This document shows, piece after piece, positions 32,502 through 41,231 of a stretch of DNA of 64,000 nt. Source of the stretch: Mycobacterium barrassiae (lineage in GTDB: Bacteria; Actinomycetota; Actinomycetes; Mycobacteriales; Mycobacteriaceae); the NCBI RefSeq assembly GCF_025822765.1, contig NZ_JACKUK010000041.1, positions 1 to 64,000 of the forward strand, given 5' to 3'. Position numbers and translations under genes: made by a program. The notes under the pieces were generated by a model that ran no database searches, was not told where the DNA came from, and saw only the letters and a program-made list of their open reading frames with translations. Numbering within the stretch: position 1 is the stretch's first letter; every line of letters starts with the position of its first letter.

Positions 32502-33182
32502 ATGGCGCCAGTGTCCATTCGGTCGGTGAACACACCTGTCGACGTACGCCGCCTGGGCACCCTCGACTACGAGCAGGCCTGGCAGCTACAGCGCGAACTG
32601 GCCGAAAAACGCATCGCCGGTGGCCCCGACACCCTGCTGCTGCTCGAACACCCGCCGGTGTACACCGCGGGCAAGCGCACACTGCCCAGCGAAAGGCCGG
32701 GCGCGCCCGACATCCCCGTCATCGACACCGACCGCGGCGGCAAGATCACCTGGCACGGCCCGGGACAGCTGGTCGGCTATCCCGTGATCGGACTGGCCGA
32801 ACCTTTGGATGTGGTGAATTTCGTTCGGCGCCTTGAGGAATCGCTTATCAAGGTATGCGCGGACCTCGGCGTGGAGACCCGTAGGGTCGAGGGCCGCTCC
32901 GGGGTGTGGGTGCCTGCCGACTCACGCGGCCCGGCGCGCAAGGTGGCCGCGATCGGCATCCGGGTGTCGCGGGCGACGACGCTGCACGGGTTCGCGATCA
33001 ACTGCGACTGCGACCTCTCGGCGTTCTCCGCGATCGTGCCGTGCGGCATCTCCGACGCCGGGGTCACGTCGTTGACCGCCGAACTGGGCCGATCGGTGAG
33101 CGTCTCCGACGTCATCGAACCGGTGGCCGCAGCTGTCTGTGACGCTCTCGACGGCCGCCTGTCGGTAGCATTGACGCAGTGA
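32502..33182 (+). CDS. lipB: Octanoyl-[ACP]:protein N-octanoyltransferase
   Basis: A 226-residue LipB, which moves octanoate from acyl carrier protein to lipoyl domains. Motifs are [18 protein letters not shown] (about 77-94), Lys147 in ARKVAAIGI and the nucleophile Cys181 in [10 protein letters not shown]. The ATG at 32502 is preferred for the TAACGT box and family length, although the frame is open far upstream inside the epimerase gene; a GTG at 32511 is the alternative. The stop overlaps the lipA start (GTGA). Confidence 0.95.
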   Translation: MAPVSIRSVNTPVDVRRLGTLDYEQAWQLQRELAEKRIAGGPDTLLLLEHPPVYTAGKRTLPSERPGAPDIPVIDTDRGGKITWHGPGQLVGYPVIGLAEPLDVVNFVRRLEESLIKVCADLGVETRRVEGRSGVWVPADSRGPARKVAAIGIRVSRATTLHGFAINCDCDLSAFSAIVPCGISDAGVTSLTAELGRSVSVSDVIEPVAAAVCDALDGRLSVALTQ

Positions 33183-34141
33183 CAGTCGCGCCTGAAGGTC
33201 GGAAACTGCTGCGTCTCGAGGTCCGTAATGCCGAGACGCCGATCGAGCGCAAGCCACCGTGGATCAAGACCAGGGCCAAGATGGGCCCCGAGTACCAGGA
33301 ACTCAAGGCCTTGGTGCGGCGTGAAGGTCTGCACACCGTCTGCGAAGAGGCCGGTTGCCCGAACATCTTCGAATGCTGGGAGGACCGCGAGGCCACCTTC
33401 CTCATCGGCGGCGAACAGTGCACCCGTCGTTGCGACTTCTGCCAGATCGACACCGGCAAGCCCGCCGAACTCGACCGTGACGAGCCGCGCCGTGTCGCGG
33501 AAAGCGTGCAGGCGATGGGGCTGCGCTATTCGACGGTGACCGGAGTCGCCCGCGACGACCTTCCCGACGGCGGCGCGTGGCTGTACGCCGAGACGGTGCG
33601 TGCGATCAAGGAACTCAACCCCAACACCGGAGTCGAGTTGCTGATCCCCGACTTCAACGCCGACCCGAAGCTGTTGGCCGAGGTTTTCGCCTCACGCCCA
33701 GAAGTGTTGGCGCACAACGTCGAAACGGTGCCGCGCATCTTCAAACGGATCCGGCCCGCGTTCCGTTATGAACGCAGCCTCTCGGTGCTGACCGCCGCTC
33801 GCGCCGACGGTCTGGTCACCAAGTCCAACCTCATTCTCGGCATGGGCGAAACGCCCGACGAGGTTCGCGCCGCGCTGACCGATCTGCACGCCGCGGGCTG
33901 CGACCTCGTCACCATCACGCAGTATCTGCGGCCGTCGGTGCGACACCATCCGGTGGAGCGCTGGGTCAAGCCCGAGGAGTTCGTCGAGCACGAACGCTTC
34001 GCCCAGGAACTCGGCTTCGCCGGTGTGCTGGCGGGGCCGCTGGTGCGCTCGTCGTACCGGGCGGGGCGACTGTACGCGCAGGCGGTCCGTTCGCGGCAGC
34101 CGGAAGCCGACGCAGCCGCAATTTCCGACTCCGTATCCTGA
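33179..34141 (+). CDS. lipA: Lipoyl synthase, radical SAM
   Basis: A 320-residue LipA. It inserts two sulfurs into octanoylated lipoyl domains. The auxiliary cluster is held by Cys55, Cys60 and Cys66 ([12 protein letters not shown]) and the radical SAM cluster by Cys81, Cys85 and Cys88 (CTRRCDFC). The C-terminal serine required as a fourth cluster ligand is probably within VRSSYRAG. The GTG start overlaps the lipB stop, so the pair is translationally coupled. The auxiliary cluster is consumed as the sulfur source in this family. Confidence 0.96.
   Translation: MTVAPEGRKLLRLEVRNAETPIERKPPWIKTRAKMGPEYQELKALVRREGLHTVCEEAGCPNIFECWEDREATFLIGGEQCTRRCDFCQIDTGKPAELDRDEPRRVAESVQAMGLRYSTVTGVARDDLPDGGAWLYAETVRAIKELNPNTGVELLIPDFNADPKLLAEVFASRPEVLAHNVETVPRIFKRIRPAFRYERSLSVLTAARADGLVTKSNLILGMGETPDEVRAALTDLHAAGCDLVTITQYLRPSVRHHPVERWVKPEEFVEHERFAQELGFAGVLAGPLVRSSYRAGRLYAQAVRSRQPEADAAAISDSVS
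34134..34139 (+). promoter_or_regulatory. Candidate leaderless -10 box (DUF4191 gene)
   Basis: TATCCT ends 6 bases before the ATG at 34146 and overlaps the last codons of lipA. No Shine-Dalgarno sequence is present. Confidence 0.5.
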
Positions 34142-34145
34142 ACCA

Positions 34146-34898
34146 ATGGCGAAATCCCGCAACCCTGCCGAGGTCAAGGCCGCCAAGGCTGAGGCAAAGG
34201 CGGCCCGCAAGGCGGCATCCAAGGAGCGACGCAGCCAGCTCTGGCAGGCGTTCCAGATACAGCGCAAAGAGGACAAGCGGCTGCTGCCCTACATGATCGG
34301 CGCGTTCGTGCTGATCGTGGCGGGCTCGGTGGCGCTCGGAATCTTCGCGGGCGGCTTCACCACATACATGATGATTCCGCTGGGCGTGGTCCTGGGCGCG
34401 CTGGTGGCGTTCATCATCTTCGGCCGTCGCGCCCAGAAGTCGGTGTACCGCAAGGCCGAGGGCCAGACCGGCGCCGCGGCGTGGGCGCTGGAGAACCTGC
34501 GCGGTAAGTGGCGCGTCACCCCCGGCGTCGCGGCCACCGGCCACTTCGACGCGGTGCACCGGGTGATCGGCCGTCCCGGCGTGATCTTCGTGGGTGAGGG
34601 ATCGCCCAGCCGGGTCAAGCCGCTGCTGGCCCAGGAGAAGAAGCGCACCGCGCGGCTGGTCGGCGACACCCCGATCTACGACATCGTCATCGGCAACGGC
34701 GAGGGCGAGGTTCCGCTGGCCAAGCTGGAACGCCACCTGAACAAGCTGCCGGCCAACATCACCGTCAAGCAGATGGACGCGGTCGAATCGAAGCTGGCCG
34801 CGCTCGGCACCAAGATCGGCCCCGCGGCGATGCCGAAGGGTCCGTTGCCCACCCAGGCCAAGATGCGCGGCGTCCAACGCACCGTACGCCGCAGATAA
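34146..34898 (+). CDS. DUF4191 membrane protein (Rv2219-like)
   Basis: A 250-residue protein. The N-terminus is very rich in Ala and Lys (AEVKAAKAEAKAARKAASKE), followed by two adjacent transmembrane helices (about 49-69 and 76-98) and a soluble C-terminal domain with EKKRTARLVGDTPIYDIVIG and a basic end. This is the DUF4191 pattern of Rv2219, no known function. Starting at 34146, 4 bases after lipA, the length equals that of Rv2219 as I remember it. Essentiality is unknown to me. Confidence 0.87.
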   Translation: MAKSRNPAEVKAAKAEAKAARKAASKERRSQLWQAFQIQRKEDKRLLPYMIGAFVLIVAGSVALGIFAGGFTTYMMIPLGVVLGALVAFIIFGRRAQKSVYRKAEGQTGAAAWALENLRGKWRVTPGVAATGHFDAVHRVIGRPGVIFVGEGSPSRVKPLLAQEKKRTARLVGDTPIYDIVIGNGEGEVPLAKLERHLNKLPANITVKQMDAVESKLAALGTKIGPAAMPKGPLPTQAKMRGVQRTVRRR

Positions 34899-34907
34899 CG
34901 GCACTCG

Positions 34908-36734
34908 GTGTGCACTGCATGCGAATGGGCGCCTCATTTCGCCGCATTCGGTAACCGCACGCACCTCACGCGTCGCACGCTGCTGACGGCGGCCGCGATC
35001 ACGGCCGCGGTGACGGCCGCCAGTGCCTGTTCGATGCAGCCCGACCCCGGGACGCCGGACACCTCCGCCGGCCTCGCCGACGAGCCCGACCGCGCCGACT
35101 TCGTGTTCCGCAACGGCCCGATCTACACGGTCTCCCCCGCGACACCGTGGGCCGAAGCCGTCGCCGTCACGGGGAACACGATCACGTACGTGGGCGACGA
35201 GGCGGGGGCGATGGCACTCGCCGGACCGTCGACCAAGGTCATCGACCTGGGCGGTCGGCTGCTGATGCCCGGGTTCGTCGAGGGCCACATCCATCCGTTC
35301 CTCGGCGCGTTCCTGACCACCGGCGTCGACCTGCAGGTCCCCACGGGCGCCGACGCGCTGGCCGCGATCGAGAAGTACGCCAAGGAGAATCCCGACGGTC
35401 CCGTCCGCGGATTCGGTTGGCGGGTGGACATGTTCGGCCCGGAGGGGCCCACCCGCGCCGACCTGGACCGCGTCCTGCCCGACCGGCCCGGCTTCTTCTT
35501 CGCCATCGACGGCCACAGCCTGTGGGCCAACAGCAAGGCACTCGAGATCGCCGGGGTCAGCCGCGAATCCGAAGACCCCATCCCCGGGTTCAGCTATTAC
35601 GTCCGCGACGAGAACGGTGAACCCACCGGCTACGTGCTCGAGGTGGACGCCGTCCTCGGCATCGTCAACGTCATCGAGCCGATCGGCCCCGACACCATGG
35701 AAACCCTGCTGCGCGCCTGGCTGCCCAAGGCGTCCGAGGCGGGGATCACGTCGGTCTTCGACGCCGGGGTGCCGCCCATCGGCAACGACCAGGGCGCGTT
35801 GATCAGCCTGTACACCGACGTCGAGAAGGCCGGCGATCTGCCGTTCCGGGTCGTCGCGTCCTACAGCGTGAAGTCGCCACCGGTCGACGACGCGGTCGCG
35901 AAGCTGACCGGCATCCGCGACCGGATCTCGACCGAACTGGTCCAGGTCGGTGTGGTGAAGATCATCGGCGATGGCACCCAGGAGGGCTACACGGCCTGGT
36001 TGATCGAGCCCTACGCCGACAAACCCGACTCCATCGGCGGGTCACCGTTCACCGAAGACCAATGGCGCCAACTCATCCGGGAGGTCGACGCCGCGGGGTT
36101 CGACGTGCACGTGCACGCATGCGGTGAGCGCACCGCCCGCACCGCGCTGGACTCGATCGAGGCGGCTATCGCCGCGAACCCGGCCCGGGACCGGCGACAC
36201 ACGGTGGCGCATCTGGTCTACGTCGAGGACCCCGACGCCCGACGGTTCGGCGAGCTCGGCGTCATCGCCCAGTTCTCGGCGAACTGGATCTCGGCTGACC
36301 CCGATACCGTCGAGAACCTGGCCGCGCGGTACGGCCGGCCGCGGCAGGACCTCCTTTATCGCACCCAGGACGTCCTCAAGTCGGGCGGACGGATCTCGCT
36401 GGGCACCGACTGGCCGGCGGCGGGCTACTTCTCCACCTACAAGCCGCTGGACTCGATCCAGATCGGGGTGACGCGCCAACTCATCGGGTCAGCGGACGAG
36501 CCGGTGCTGGCGCCCGCCGATCAGCGGTTGTCGGTCGCCGAGGCGGTGCATGCGAACACCCTCGGAGCCGCCTACCAGATCCGACTTGACGACAAGGTGG
36601 GCTCGCTGGAGACCGGCAAGCTCGCCGACATGATCGTCCTGGACAAGAACATCCTGGAGATCGATCCGCACGAGATCCACCAGGCGAAGGTGACGATGAC
36701 CATGATGAACGGCCAGATTCGCCACGAGGCCTGA
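34908..36734 (+). CDS. Exported YtcJ-like metal-dependent amidohydrolase
   Basis: A 608-residue amidohydrolase-3 family protein. The N-terminus has TRRTLLTAAA followed by a hydrophobic run and AASACS, which looks like a Tat or lipoprotein signal with Cys near residue 41 as the lipid-bearing residue. Metal-binding motifs are EGHIHPF, VHVHACGE, HTVAHLVYVED and LGTDWPA, so the enzyme looks intact. Natural substrates of YtcJ-like proteins are mostly unknown. The GTG at 34908 has no clear ribosome-binding site, so the exact start is uncertain. It lies 9 bases after the DUF4191 gene. I do not remember a counterpart between Rv2219 and Rv2219A. Confidence 0.82.
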   Translation: MCTACEWAPHFAAFGNRTHLTRRTLLTAAAITAAVTAASACSMQPDPGTPDTSAGLADEPDRADFVFRNGPIYTVSPATPWAEAVAVTGNTITYVGDEAGAMALAGPSTKVIDLGGRLLMPGFVEGHIHPFLGAFLTTGVDLQVPTGADALAAIEKYAKENPDGPVRGFGWRVDMFGPEGPTRADLDRVLPDRPGFFFAIDGHSLWANSKALEIAGVSRESEDPIPGFSYYVRDENGEPTGYVLEVDAVLGIVNVIEPIGPDTMETLLRAWLPKASEAGITSVFDAGVPPIGNDQGALISLYTDVEKAGDLPFRVVASYSVKSPPVDDAVAKLTGIRDRISTELVQVGVVKIIGDGTQEGYTAWLIEPYADKPDSIGGSPFTEDQWRQLIREVDAAGFDVHVHACGERTARTALDSIEAAIAANPARDRRHTVAHLVYVEDPDARRFGELGVIAQFSANWISADPDTVENLAARYGRPRQDLLYRTQDVLKSGGRISLGTDWPAAGYFSTYKPLDSIQIGVTRQLIGSADEPVLAPADQRLSVAEAVHANTLGAAYQIRLDDKVGSLETGKLADMIVLDKNILEIDPHEIHQAKVTMTMMNGQIRHEA

Positions 36735-36738
36735 CGGA

Positions 36739-37221
36739 TCAGCGTCTGACGACGGCCGTGTTGGTGAAGCGGTCCTGATAGCCACGCAGATCGCTGTCGG
36801 TGAACAGAGCCGGGATGACGAAGAACACCAGAATCCCCCGCACCGTCGCGCGGCCAAGGCCCACGTGCATGCGGTTGTCCACGGAGGCCACGCGCAATCC
36901 CAGTGCCAGCTGACCGGGCGTGAATCCGAACAGCCGTACCGAAATGATGCCGAGCACCAGCCAGACCACCGCGATCGACGTCGAACCCAGCGGGGTGTAG
37001 AGGAAGTTCTCCTGGCTCATCAGGCCAAGCGCGACGACCAGCCCGACGAGGCCGTACGCGATGAACCAGTCGATCAACAGCGCCGCGATACGCCTGCCGA
37101 ACCCGGCAATCGAGCCAGGGCCGGACGGGGGAAGGCCGAGGCGTTGACCGGGATAATCGTTGGGTCCTGATTGGCCACCGGGTTCGGACCCCGACAGCCA
37201 GGACCCCAGTGGGCGGGCCAT
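36739..37221 (-). CDS. RDD family membrane protein (Rv2219A-like)
   Basis: A 160-residue protein with an RDD domain. The first of three or four hydrophobic helices begins with GFGRRIAALLIDWF, which supplies the Arg and Asp that name the family; FGFTPGQLALGLRV is the usual middle motif. RDD proteins are small membrane proteins sometimes linked to ion transport, here without evidence. It matches Rv2219A, convergent with the amidohydrolase (4 bases between stops) and divergent from glnA1, whose GlnR site lies in the 118 bases between them, so GlnR might also affect this gene. Confidence 0.85.
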   Translation of the reverse strand: MARPLGSWLSGSEPGGQSGPNDYPGQRLGLPPSGPGSIAGFGRRIAALLIDWFIAYGLVGLVVALGLMSQENFLYTPLGSTSIAVVWLVLGIISVRLFGFTPGQLALGLRVASVDNRMHVGLGRATVRGILVFFVIPALFTDSDLRGYQDRFTNTAVVRR

Positions 37222-37249
37222 ACTGTCAGGATATGCGGGGCCCGATTGC

Positions 37250-37287
37250 GTAACTTCGGCGCAACATGCGGTTGACGGTGGTGCAAC
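37250..37287 (+). promoter_or_regulatory. GlnR binding site upstream of glnA1
   Basis: Four 5-base boxes each separated by exactly six bases: GTAAC (37250-37254), GCAAC (37261-37265), TTGAC (37272-37276) and GCAAC (37283-37287). This fits the known actinobacterial GlnR operator gTnAC-n6-GaAAC-n6-GtnAC-n6-GaAAC, the nitrogen regulator's site. It ends 52 bases before the glnA1 start. Confidence 0.8.
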
Positions 37288-37339
37288 ATCGTGTCCTTAG
37301 CGTCAACGCGCGGGTTACCAGATATAAGGAGAGTTATCA

Positions 37340-38776
37340 GTGGCAGAAAAGACGGCCGACGACGTCATTAAGTTGATCAAGGATGAGGAAGTCGAGTACG
37401 TCGACATCCGGTTCTGCGATCTGCCCGGCGTGGTCCAGCACTTCTCGATCCCGGCATCCGCATTCGACGAGAGTGTCTTCGAAGACGGTTTGGCGTTCGA
37501 CGGTTCCTCGGTGCGTGGCTTCCAGTCGATCCACGAGTCCGACATGATGCTCTTGCCCGACCCGGAGACCGCGCGCATCGACCCGTTCCGCTCGGCGAAG
37601 ACGGTCAACATCAACTTCTTCGTGCACGATCCGTTCACCCGCGAGGCCTACTCGCGCGACCCGCGCAACGTGGCCCGCAAGGCGGAGAACTACCTCGCCA
37701 GCACCGGCATCGCCGACACCGCCTACTTCGGTGCCGAGGCCGAGTTCTACATCTTCGACTCGGTGAGCTTCGACTCGAAGATGAACGGCACGTTCTACGA
37801 GATCGACTCCGAAGCCGGCTGGTGGAACACCGGCGAGCCGGTCGAGGCCGACGGCAGCGCCAACCGTGGTTACAAGGTGCGCCCCAAGGGCGGGTACTTC
37901 CCCGTCGCACCGTATGACCACTTCGTCGACCTGCGCGACCAGATCACCACGAACCTGCAGAACGCCGGCTTCGAGATCGAGCGCGGCCACCATGAGGTGG
38001 GTACGGCCGGCCAGGCGGAGATCAACTACAAGTTCAACACGCTGTTGCACGCGGCCGATGACCTGCTGCTGTTCAAGTACATCGTGAAGAACACCGCATG
38101 GGCGGCGGGCAAGACGGTGACGTTCATGCCCAAGCCCCTGTTCGGCGACAACGGCTCCGGCATGCACGCCCATCAATCGCTGTGGAAGGACGGCGAGCCG
38201 CTGTTCCACGACGAGTCCGGATACGCCGGCCTGTCGGACACCGCGCGCCACTACATCGGCGGCATCCTGCACCACGCGCCGTCGCTGCTGGCGTTCACCA
38301 ACCCGACGGTGAATTCCTACAAGCGCCTGGTGCCGGGCTACGAGGCCCCGATCAACCTGGTGTACAGCCAGCGCAACCGGTCGGCCGCGGTGCGTATCCC
38401 GATCACCGGCAACAACCCGAAGGCCAAGCGCCTCGAGTTCCGTGCGCCGGACAGCTCGGGTAACCCGTACCTGGCGTTCGCGGCCATGATGATGGCCGGG
38501 CTCGACGGCATCAAGAAGAAGATCGAGCCGCTGGCCCCGGTCGACAAGGACCTCTACGAGTTGCCGCCGGACGAGGCCGCCAACATCCCGCAGGCCCCGA
38601 CCTCGCTGTCCGCGGTGATCGACAAGCTCGAGGAGGATCACGAATACCTCACCGAGGGTGGCGTTTTCACCGAGGACCTGATCGAGACCTGGATCTCCTA
38701 CAAGCGGGAGAACGAGATCATGCCGGTGCAGATCCGTCCTCACCCCTACGAGGTTGCGCTGTATTTCGACGTGTAA
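37340..38776 (+). CDS. glnA1: Glutamine synthetase type I
   Basis: A 478-residue GSI-beta enzyme. It condenses glutamate and ammonia to glutamine. Family motifs are [17 protein letters not shown] near the N-terminus, the ATP-binding [16 protein letters not shown] region and NRSAAVRIP. Tyr406 in [11 protein letters not shown] is the residue adenylylated by GlnE, whose gene is in this window. The GTG start at 37340 has AAGGAG 8 bases upstream. Control by GlnR at the promoter is likely from the four-box site. In M. tuberculosis glnE lies directly downstream; here about 19 kb of other genes intervene. Confidence 0.97.
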   Translation: MAEKTADDVIKLIKDEEVEYVDIRFCDLPGVVQHFSIPASAFDESVFEDGLAFDGSSVRGFQSIHESDMMLLPDPETARIDPFRSAKTVNINFFVHDPFTREAYSRDPRNVARKAENYLASTGIADTAYFGAEAEFYIFDSVSFDSKMNGTFYEIDSEAGWWNTGEPVEADGSANRGYKVRPKGGYFPVAPYDHFVDLRDQITTNLQNAGFEIERGHHEVGTAGQAEINYKFNTLLHAADDLLLFKYIVKNTAWAAGKTVTFMPKPLFGDNGSGMHAHQSLWKDGEPLFHDESGYAGLSDTARHYIGGILHHAPSLLAFTNPTVNSYKRLVPGYEAPINLVYSQRNRSAAVRIPITGNNPKAKRLEFRAPDSSGNPYLAFAAMMMAGLDGIKKKIEPLAPVDKDLYELPPDEAANIPQAPTSLSAVIDKLEEDHEYLTEGGVFTEDLIETWISYKRENEIMPVQIRPHPYEVALYFDV

Positions 38777-39079
38777 CGAGTGATTTCGGCGTAGTTGGTA
38801 ACAGTCAGTGTGGCCAACTACGCCTCGATCGCTGATCGCCGCCCGGTGATCGTTTGACGATGACCCAGAACCTCGACGCGAGGCCAGCTGGTTTGTCTTC
38901 TCCCGACACAGTCGGACTCTTCACTGCGCATCGCAGCGTTGATCGCCTCCGGCCAGACGGCGGTTTCCCACGTCTGGGAGTTTGCGTTCTGCTGGTGGCC
39001 GCCCTGGGTTGCTCGATGTGGTCTCATGAATGAGGCCGTCGGCCCTCCATCGGATCGCGTTCAGCCCTAGGAGTTTGCG
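38777..39079. other. Intergenic stretch at the left edge of the island
   Basis: About 300 bases between glnA1 and the epimerase gene. It begins with a hairpin at 38788-38824. The rest has short open frames on both strands but none with a recognisable product or good initiation signals. The AGGAG at 39069-39073 belongs to the next gene. This is the point where the M. tuberculosis-like gene order stops. Confidence 0.6.
38788..38824 (+). terminator. Hairpin terminator after glnA1
   Basis: Arms GGCGTAGTTGG and CCAACTACGCC pair perfectly over 11 bases around a 15-base loop, starting 11 bases after the glnA1 stop. No U-run. It probably separates glnA1 transcription from the island. Confidence 0.65.
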
Positions 39080-40039
39080 GTGAGAGTCTTGGTGACGGGT
39101 GGAGCAGGATACATTGGAGCACACGTAGTCAGGGCGCTGCAGCAGGCGGGGCATAACGTCGCCGCCCTCGACGACCTCTCCACCGGAAGTCGTAGCCGCC
39201 TCGCTTCCGACATTGCGCTGTTCGTTGGTTCTGTGCTCGATGACGGCTTCGTCGAATCGTCATTGCGTGCACATTCCGCGGAGGCCGTCGTGCACATCGC
39301 AGCAAAGAAGGCCGTGGAAGAGTCCATTGCCGATCCACTGAAGTACTACAACGAAAACGTAATCGGCATGCATAGGGTGCTGTCCGCAATGGTCGCCGCC
39401 GGAACAACGCGCATTCTGTTCTCCTCTAGCGCAGCGGTTTACGGAGTCGTTTCGGACAGTCCGGTGATCGAGACCTCGCCGACCGTTCCATCGTCGCCGT
39501 ACGGTTGGACGAAATTGATGGGCGAGCAGATGATTCGCGACGTCGCGGCGGCGCATCGGATCAGCTGGTCGGCGCTGCGATATTTCAATGTGGCCGGTAC
39601 CGCCGAACCGAGGATGGCCGACCGAGGCGAGAACAATTTGATTCCAAGGGTATTCAGGGCGATCACCTCGGGTGTGCGTCCCAAGATCTACGGCAATACC
39701 TATCCGACTCCAGACGGAACGTGCATCCGCGACTACGTCCATGTCGAGGACGTCGCGGATGCGCACGTAGCCGTCATCAACCATATGGTGACCACCGACT
39801 TAGCCGACACATATAACGTCGGTACCGGTACCGGCACTAGCGTCCTCGAGGTCATGACCGCGACACGACAGGTGACAGGCATCGAATTCTCGTGCGACAT
39901 CACCGCGCCGAGGCCTGGTGACCCCGCCCAAGTAGTTGCCGACCCGGGGCTGATACGTGACGAACTAGGTTGGGAATCAAGACATGATCTAGCCAGCGCC
40001 GTCGAGAGCGCTTGGCGCGCATGGTCAGATGCGGACTAG
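39080..40039 (+). CDS. galE: GalE-like UDP-sugar 4-epimerase
   Basis: A 319-residue extended SDR epimerase. The NAD-binding motif GGAGYIGAHVVRAL is at residues 7-20, the active-site Tyr and Lys are in YGWTKLMGE, and TCIRDYVHVEDVADAHV is typical of UDP-glucose 4-epimerases. It would supply UDP-galactose, or a related 4-epimer, to the glycosyltransferases of this locus. The GTG start has AGGAG 6 bases upstream. It is the first gene of the island. The exact sugar cannot be read from the sequence; other SDR epimerases that act on uronic acids or N-acetylhexosamines are possible. Confidence 0.8.
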   Translation: MRVLVTGGAGYIGAHVVRALQQAGHNVAALDDLSTGSRSRLASDIALFVGSVLDDGFVESSLRAHSAEAVVHIAAKKAVEESIADPLKYYNENVIGMHRVLSAMVAAGTTRILFSSSAAVYGVVSDSPVIETSPTVPSSPYGWTKLMGEQMIRDVAAAHRISWSALRYFNVAGTAEPRMADRGENNLIPRVFRAITSGVRPKIYGNTYPTPDGTCIRDYVHVEDVADAHVAVINHMVTTDLADTYNVGTGTGTSVLEVMTATRQVTGIEFSCDITAPRPGDPAQVVADPGLIRDELGWESRHDLASAVESAWRAWSDAD

Positions 40040-40125
40040 CTGAGCTTCCAAGAGGCGCTCCGCCAGCTCGCCGGCGCGCCTCACGTGCGCTTCGTCCATA
40101 CCCCTCCAAACGCGACGAACAGTGG

Positions 40126-41118
40126 TCAGGTCAGCGCGCCGGAGGTCAGCAACCGGAAGCGGGCGAACGACAGGTCGCTGCCAATGCCCAGCCTCGGCAG
40201 GGCTAGCGGATCGCTGTCGCGGTCGGCGAAGCCCTCGACGGTCGACAGCGCCCACCGCACGCCGCGGCGGCGCAGCGCCTGCTTGGCGCGGTCGTCGAAA
40301 TCCTGTACGCGGCCGTTGGGATAGGCGAAAACTCTTGGCGCGCGGCCGGTCTCCTCCTGCAGCGCATCGCAGGAGTCGTCAATCTCGCGCTGTACCTTCT
40401 CGTCCGGGCACCGCGCGAGGATCGGGTGGGTCACGGTGTGCGGGTACAGGGTGACCCGCCCGTCGGCAGCAAGCGCGCGGGCCTGCGACCAGGAGAGCAT
40501 CTCAAACGGCCCGGGATCGTTGTCGGCCTGCTGCCCGAGGGTGCCGATCAGCCACTCGGTCCGCTCGATCCGCTGGTTGTCGGGCAGTGCTTTGAGCCGA
40601 TTCACCGCCGCGGCGTACACCTTTCCGCGGCGGGCGGCGCTGCCGAGAGGGTGTGCGCCCAAGCCCAGGGTGGTCAGATCAACCTCGGTGTGTTCCGTGC
40701 GGGCGAACGCCAGCCACAACCGGTCGGGCCACAGCGTCTCACAGGTGCCCATCGGCCCGGTGGCCAAGAAAACTGCTGCCGGTAGCCCGAGGCTGCGCAG
40801 GATGGGCGCGGCCTGTGTGGCGAGGTTACGGGTTCCGTCGTCGAACGTCAGCGTTGCTGCCCGGTCCGGAAGAGTCCCCGTTTCAAGCTGCCCCAGCGCC
40901 TCCTCGAGCGGAAGGACCCGATAAACCTGTCGGACGTACTCGAGTTGCCGGCGAAAGGCGGTGGCATCGAGAACATGCCAGCATGGCGGTATCAACGTTG
41001 TGGGCTCGACACCGTGATACATCAGAATCGCCAGCTGACCTCGACGGTGCCGCCGCGCGATTGCCGGCACTCCAGTCGCGCACAGCAGCCGCGCCACCGC
41101 TTCTTTTGCCAACGTCAT
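40126..41118 (-). CDS. Polysaccharide deacetylase (NodB domain)
   Basis: A 330-residue carbohydrate esterase family 4-like protein. Motif 1 is LTFDDGTRN with Asp93 and Asp94, motif 2 is PHTVTHP (the HxxxH metal histidines), and motif 3 is FAYPNGR. The start at 41118 is chosen because GAAGGGG lies directly upstream; the frame extends 16 codons further. There is no clear signal peptide, so it may act in the cytoplasm on a lipid-linked intermediate, as some enzymes of this family do, or have an unusual export route. It is divergent from a GT4 gene. Confidence 0.82.
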   Translation of the reverse strand: MTLAKEAVARLLCATGVPAIARRHRRGQLAILMYHGVEPTTLIPPCWHVLDATAFRRQLEYVRQVYRVLPLEEALGQLETGTLPDRAATLTFDDGTRNLATQAAPILRSLGLPAAVFLATGPMGTCETLWPDRLWLAFARTEHTEVDLTTLGLGAHPLGSAARRGKVYAAAVNRLKALPDNQRIERTEWLIGTLGQQADNDPGPFEMLSWSQARALAADGRVTLYPHTVTHPILARCPDEKVQREIDDSCDALQEETGRAPRVFAYPNGRVQDFDDRAKQALRRRGVRWALSTVEGFADRDSDPLALPRLGIGSDLSFARFRLLTSGALT

Positions 41119-41231
41119 CCCCTTCGGCCAGAGATGTCGAAATCTGCAAAACATACCAAACGCCACCTGCGCACATACGCGTGCGATAGACAGGGATTTG
41201 GCGTATCCGCCATCCGGGGAGATGCAACCAG

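Noticed and set aside
33966-35516. Open frame of 516 codons on the minus strand across lipA, the DUF4191 gene and the amidohydrolase
   Set aside because: It crosses three convincing genes on the other strand and has no domain.
38860-39033. Short frames in the gap after glnA1, considered as a transposase relic marking an insertion site
   Set aside because: No transposase motif, terminal inverted repeat or target duplication could be seen; the translated text does not resemble a known family.
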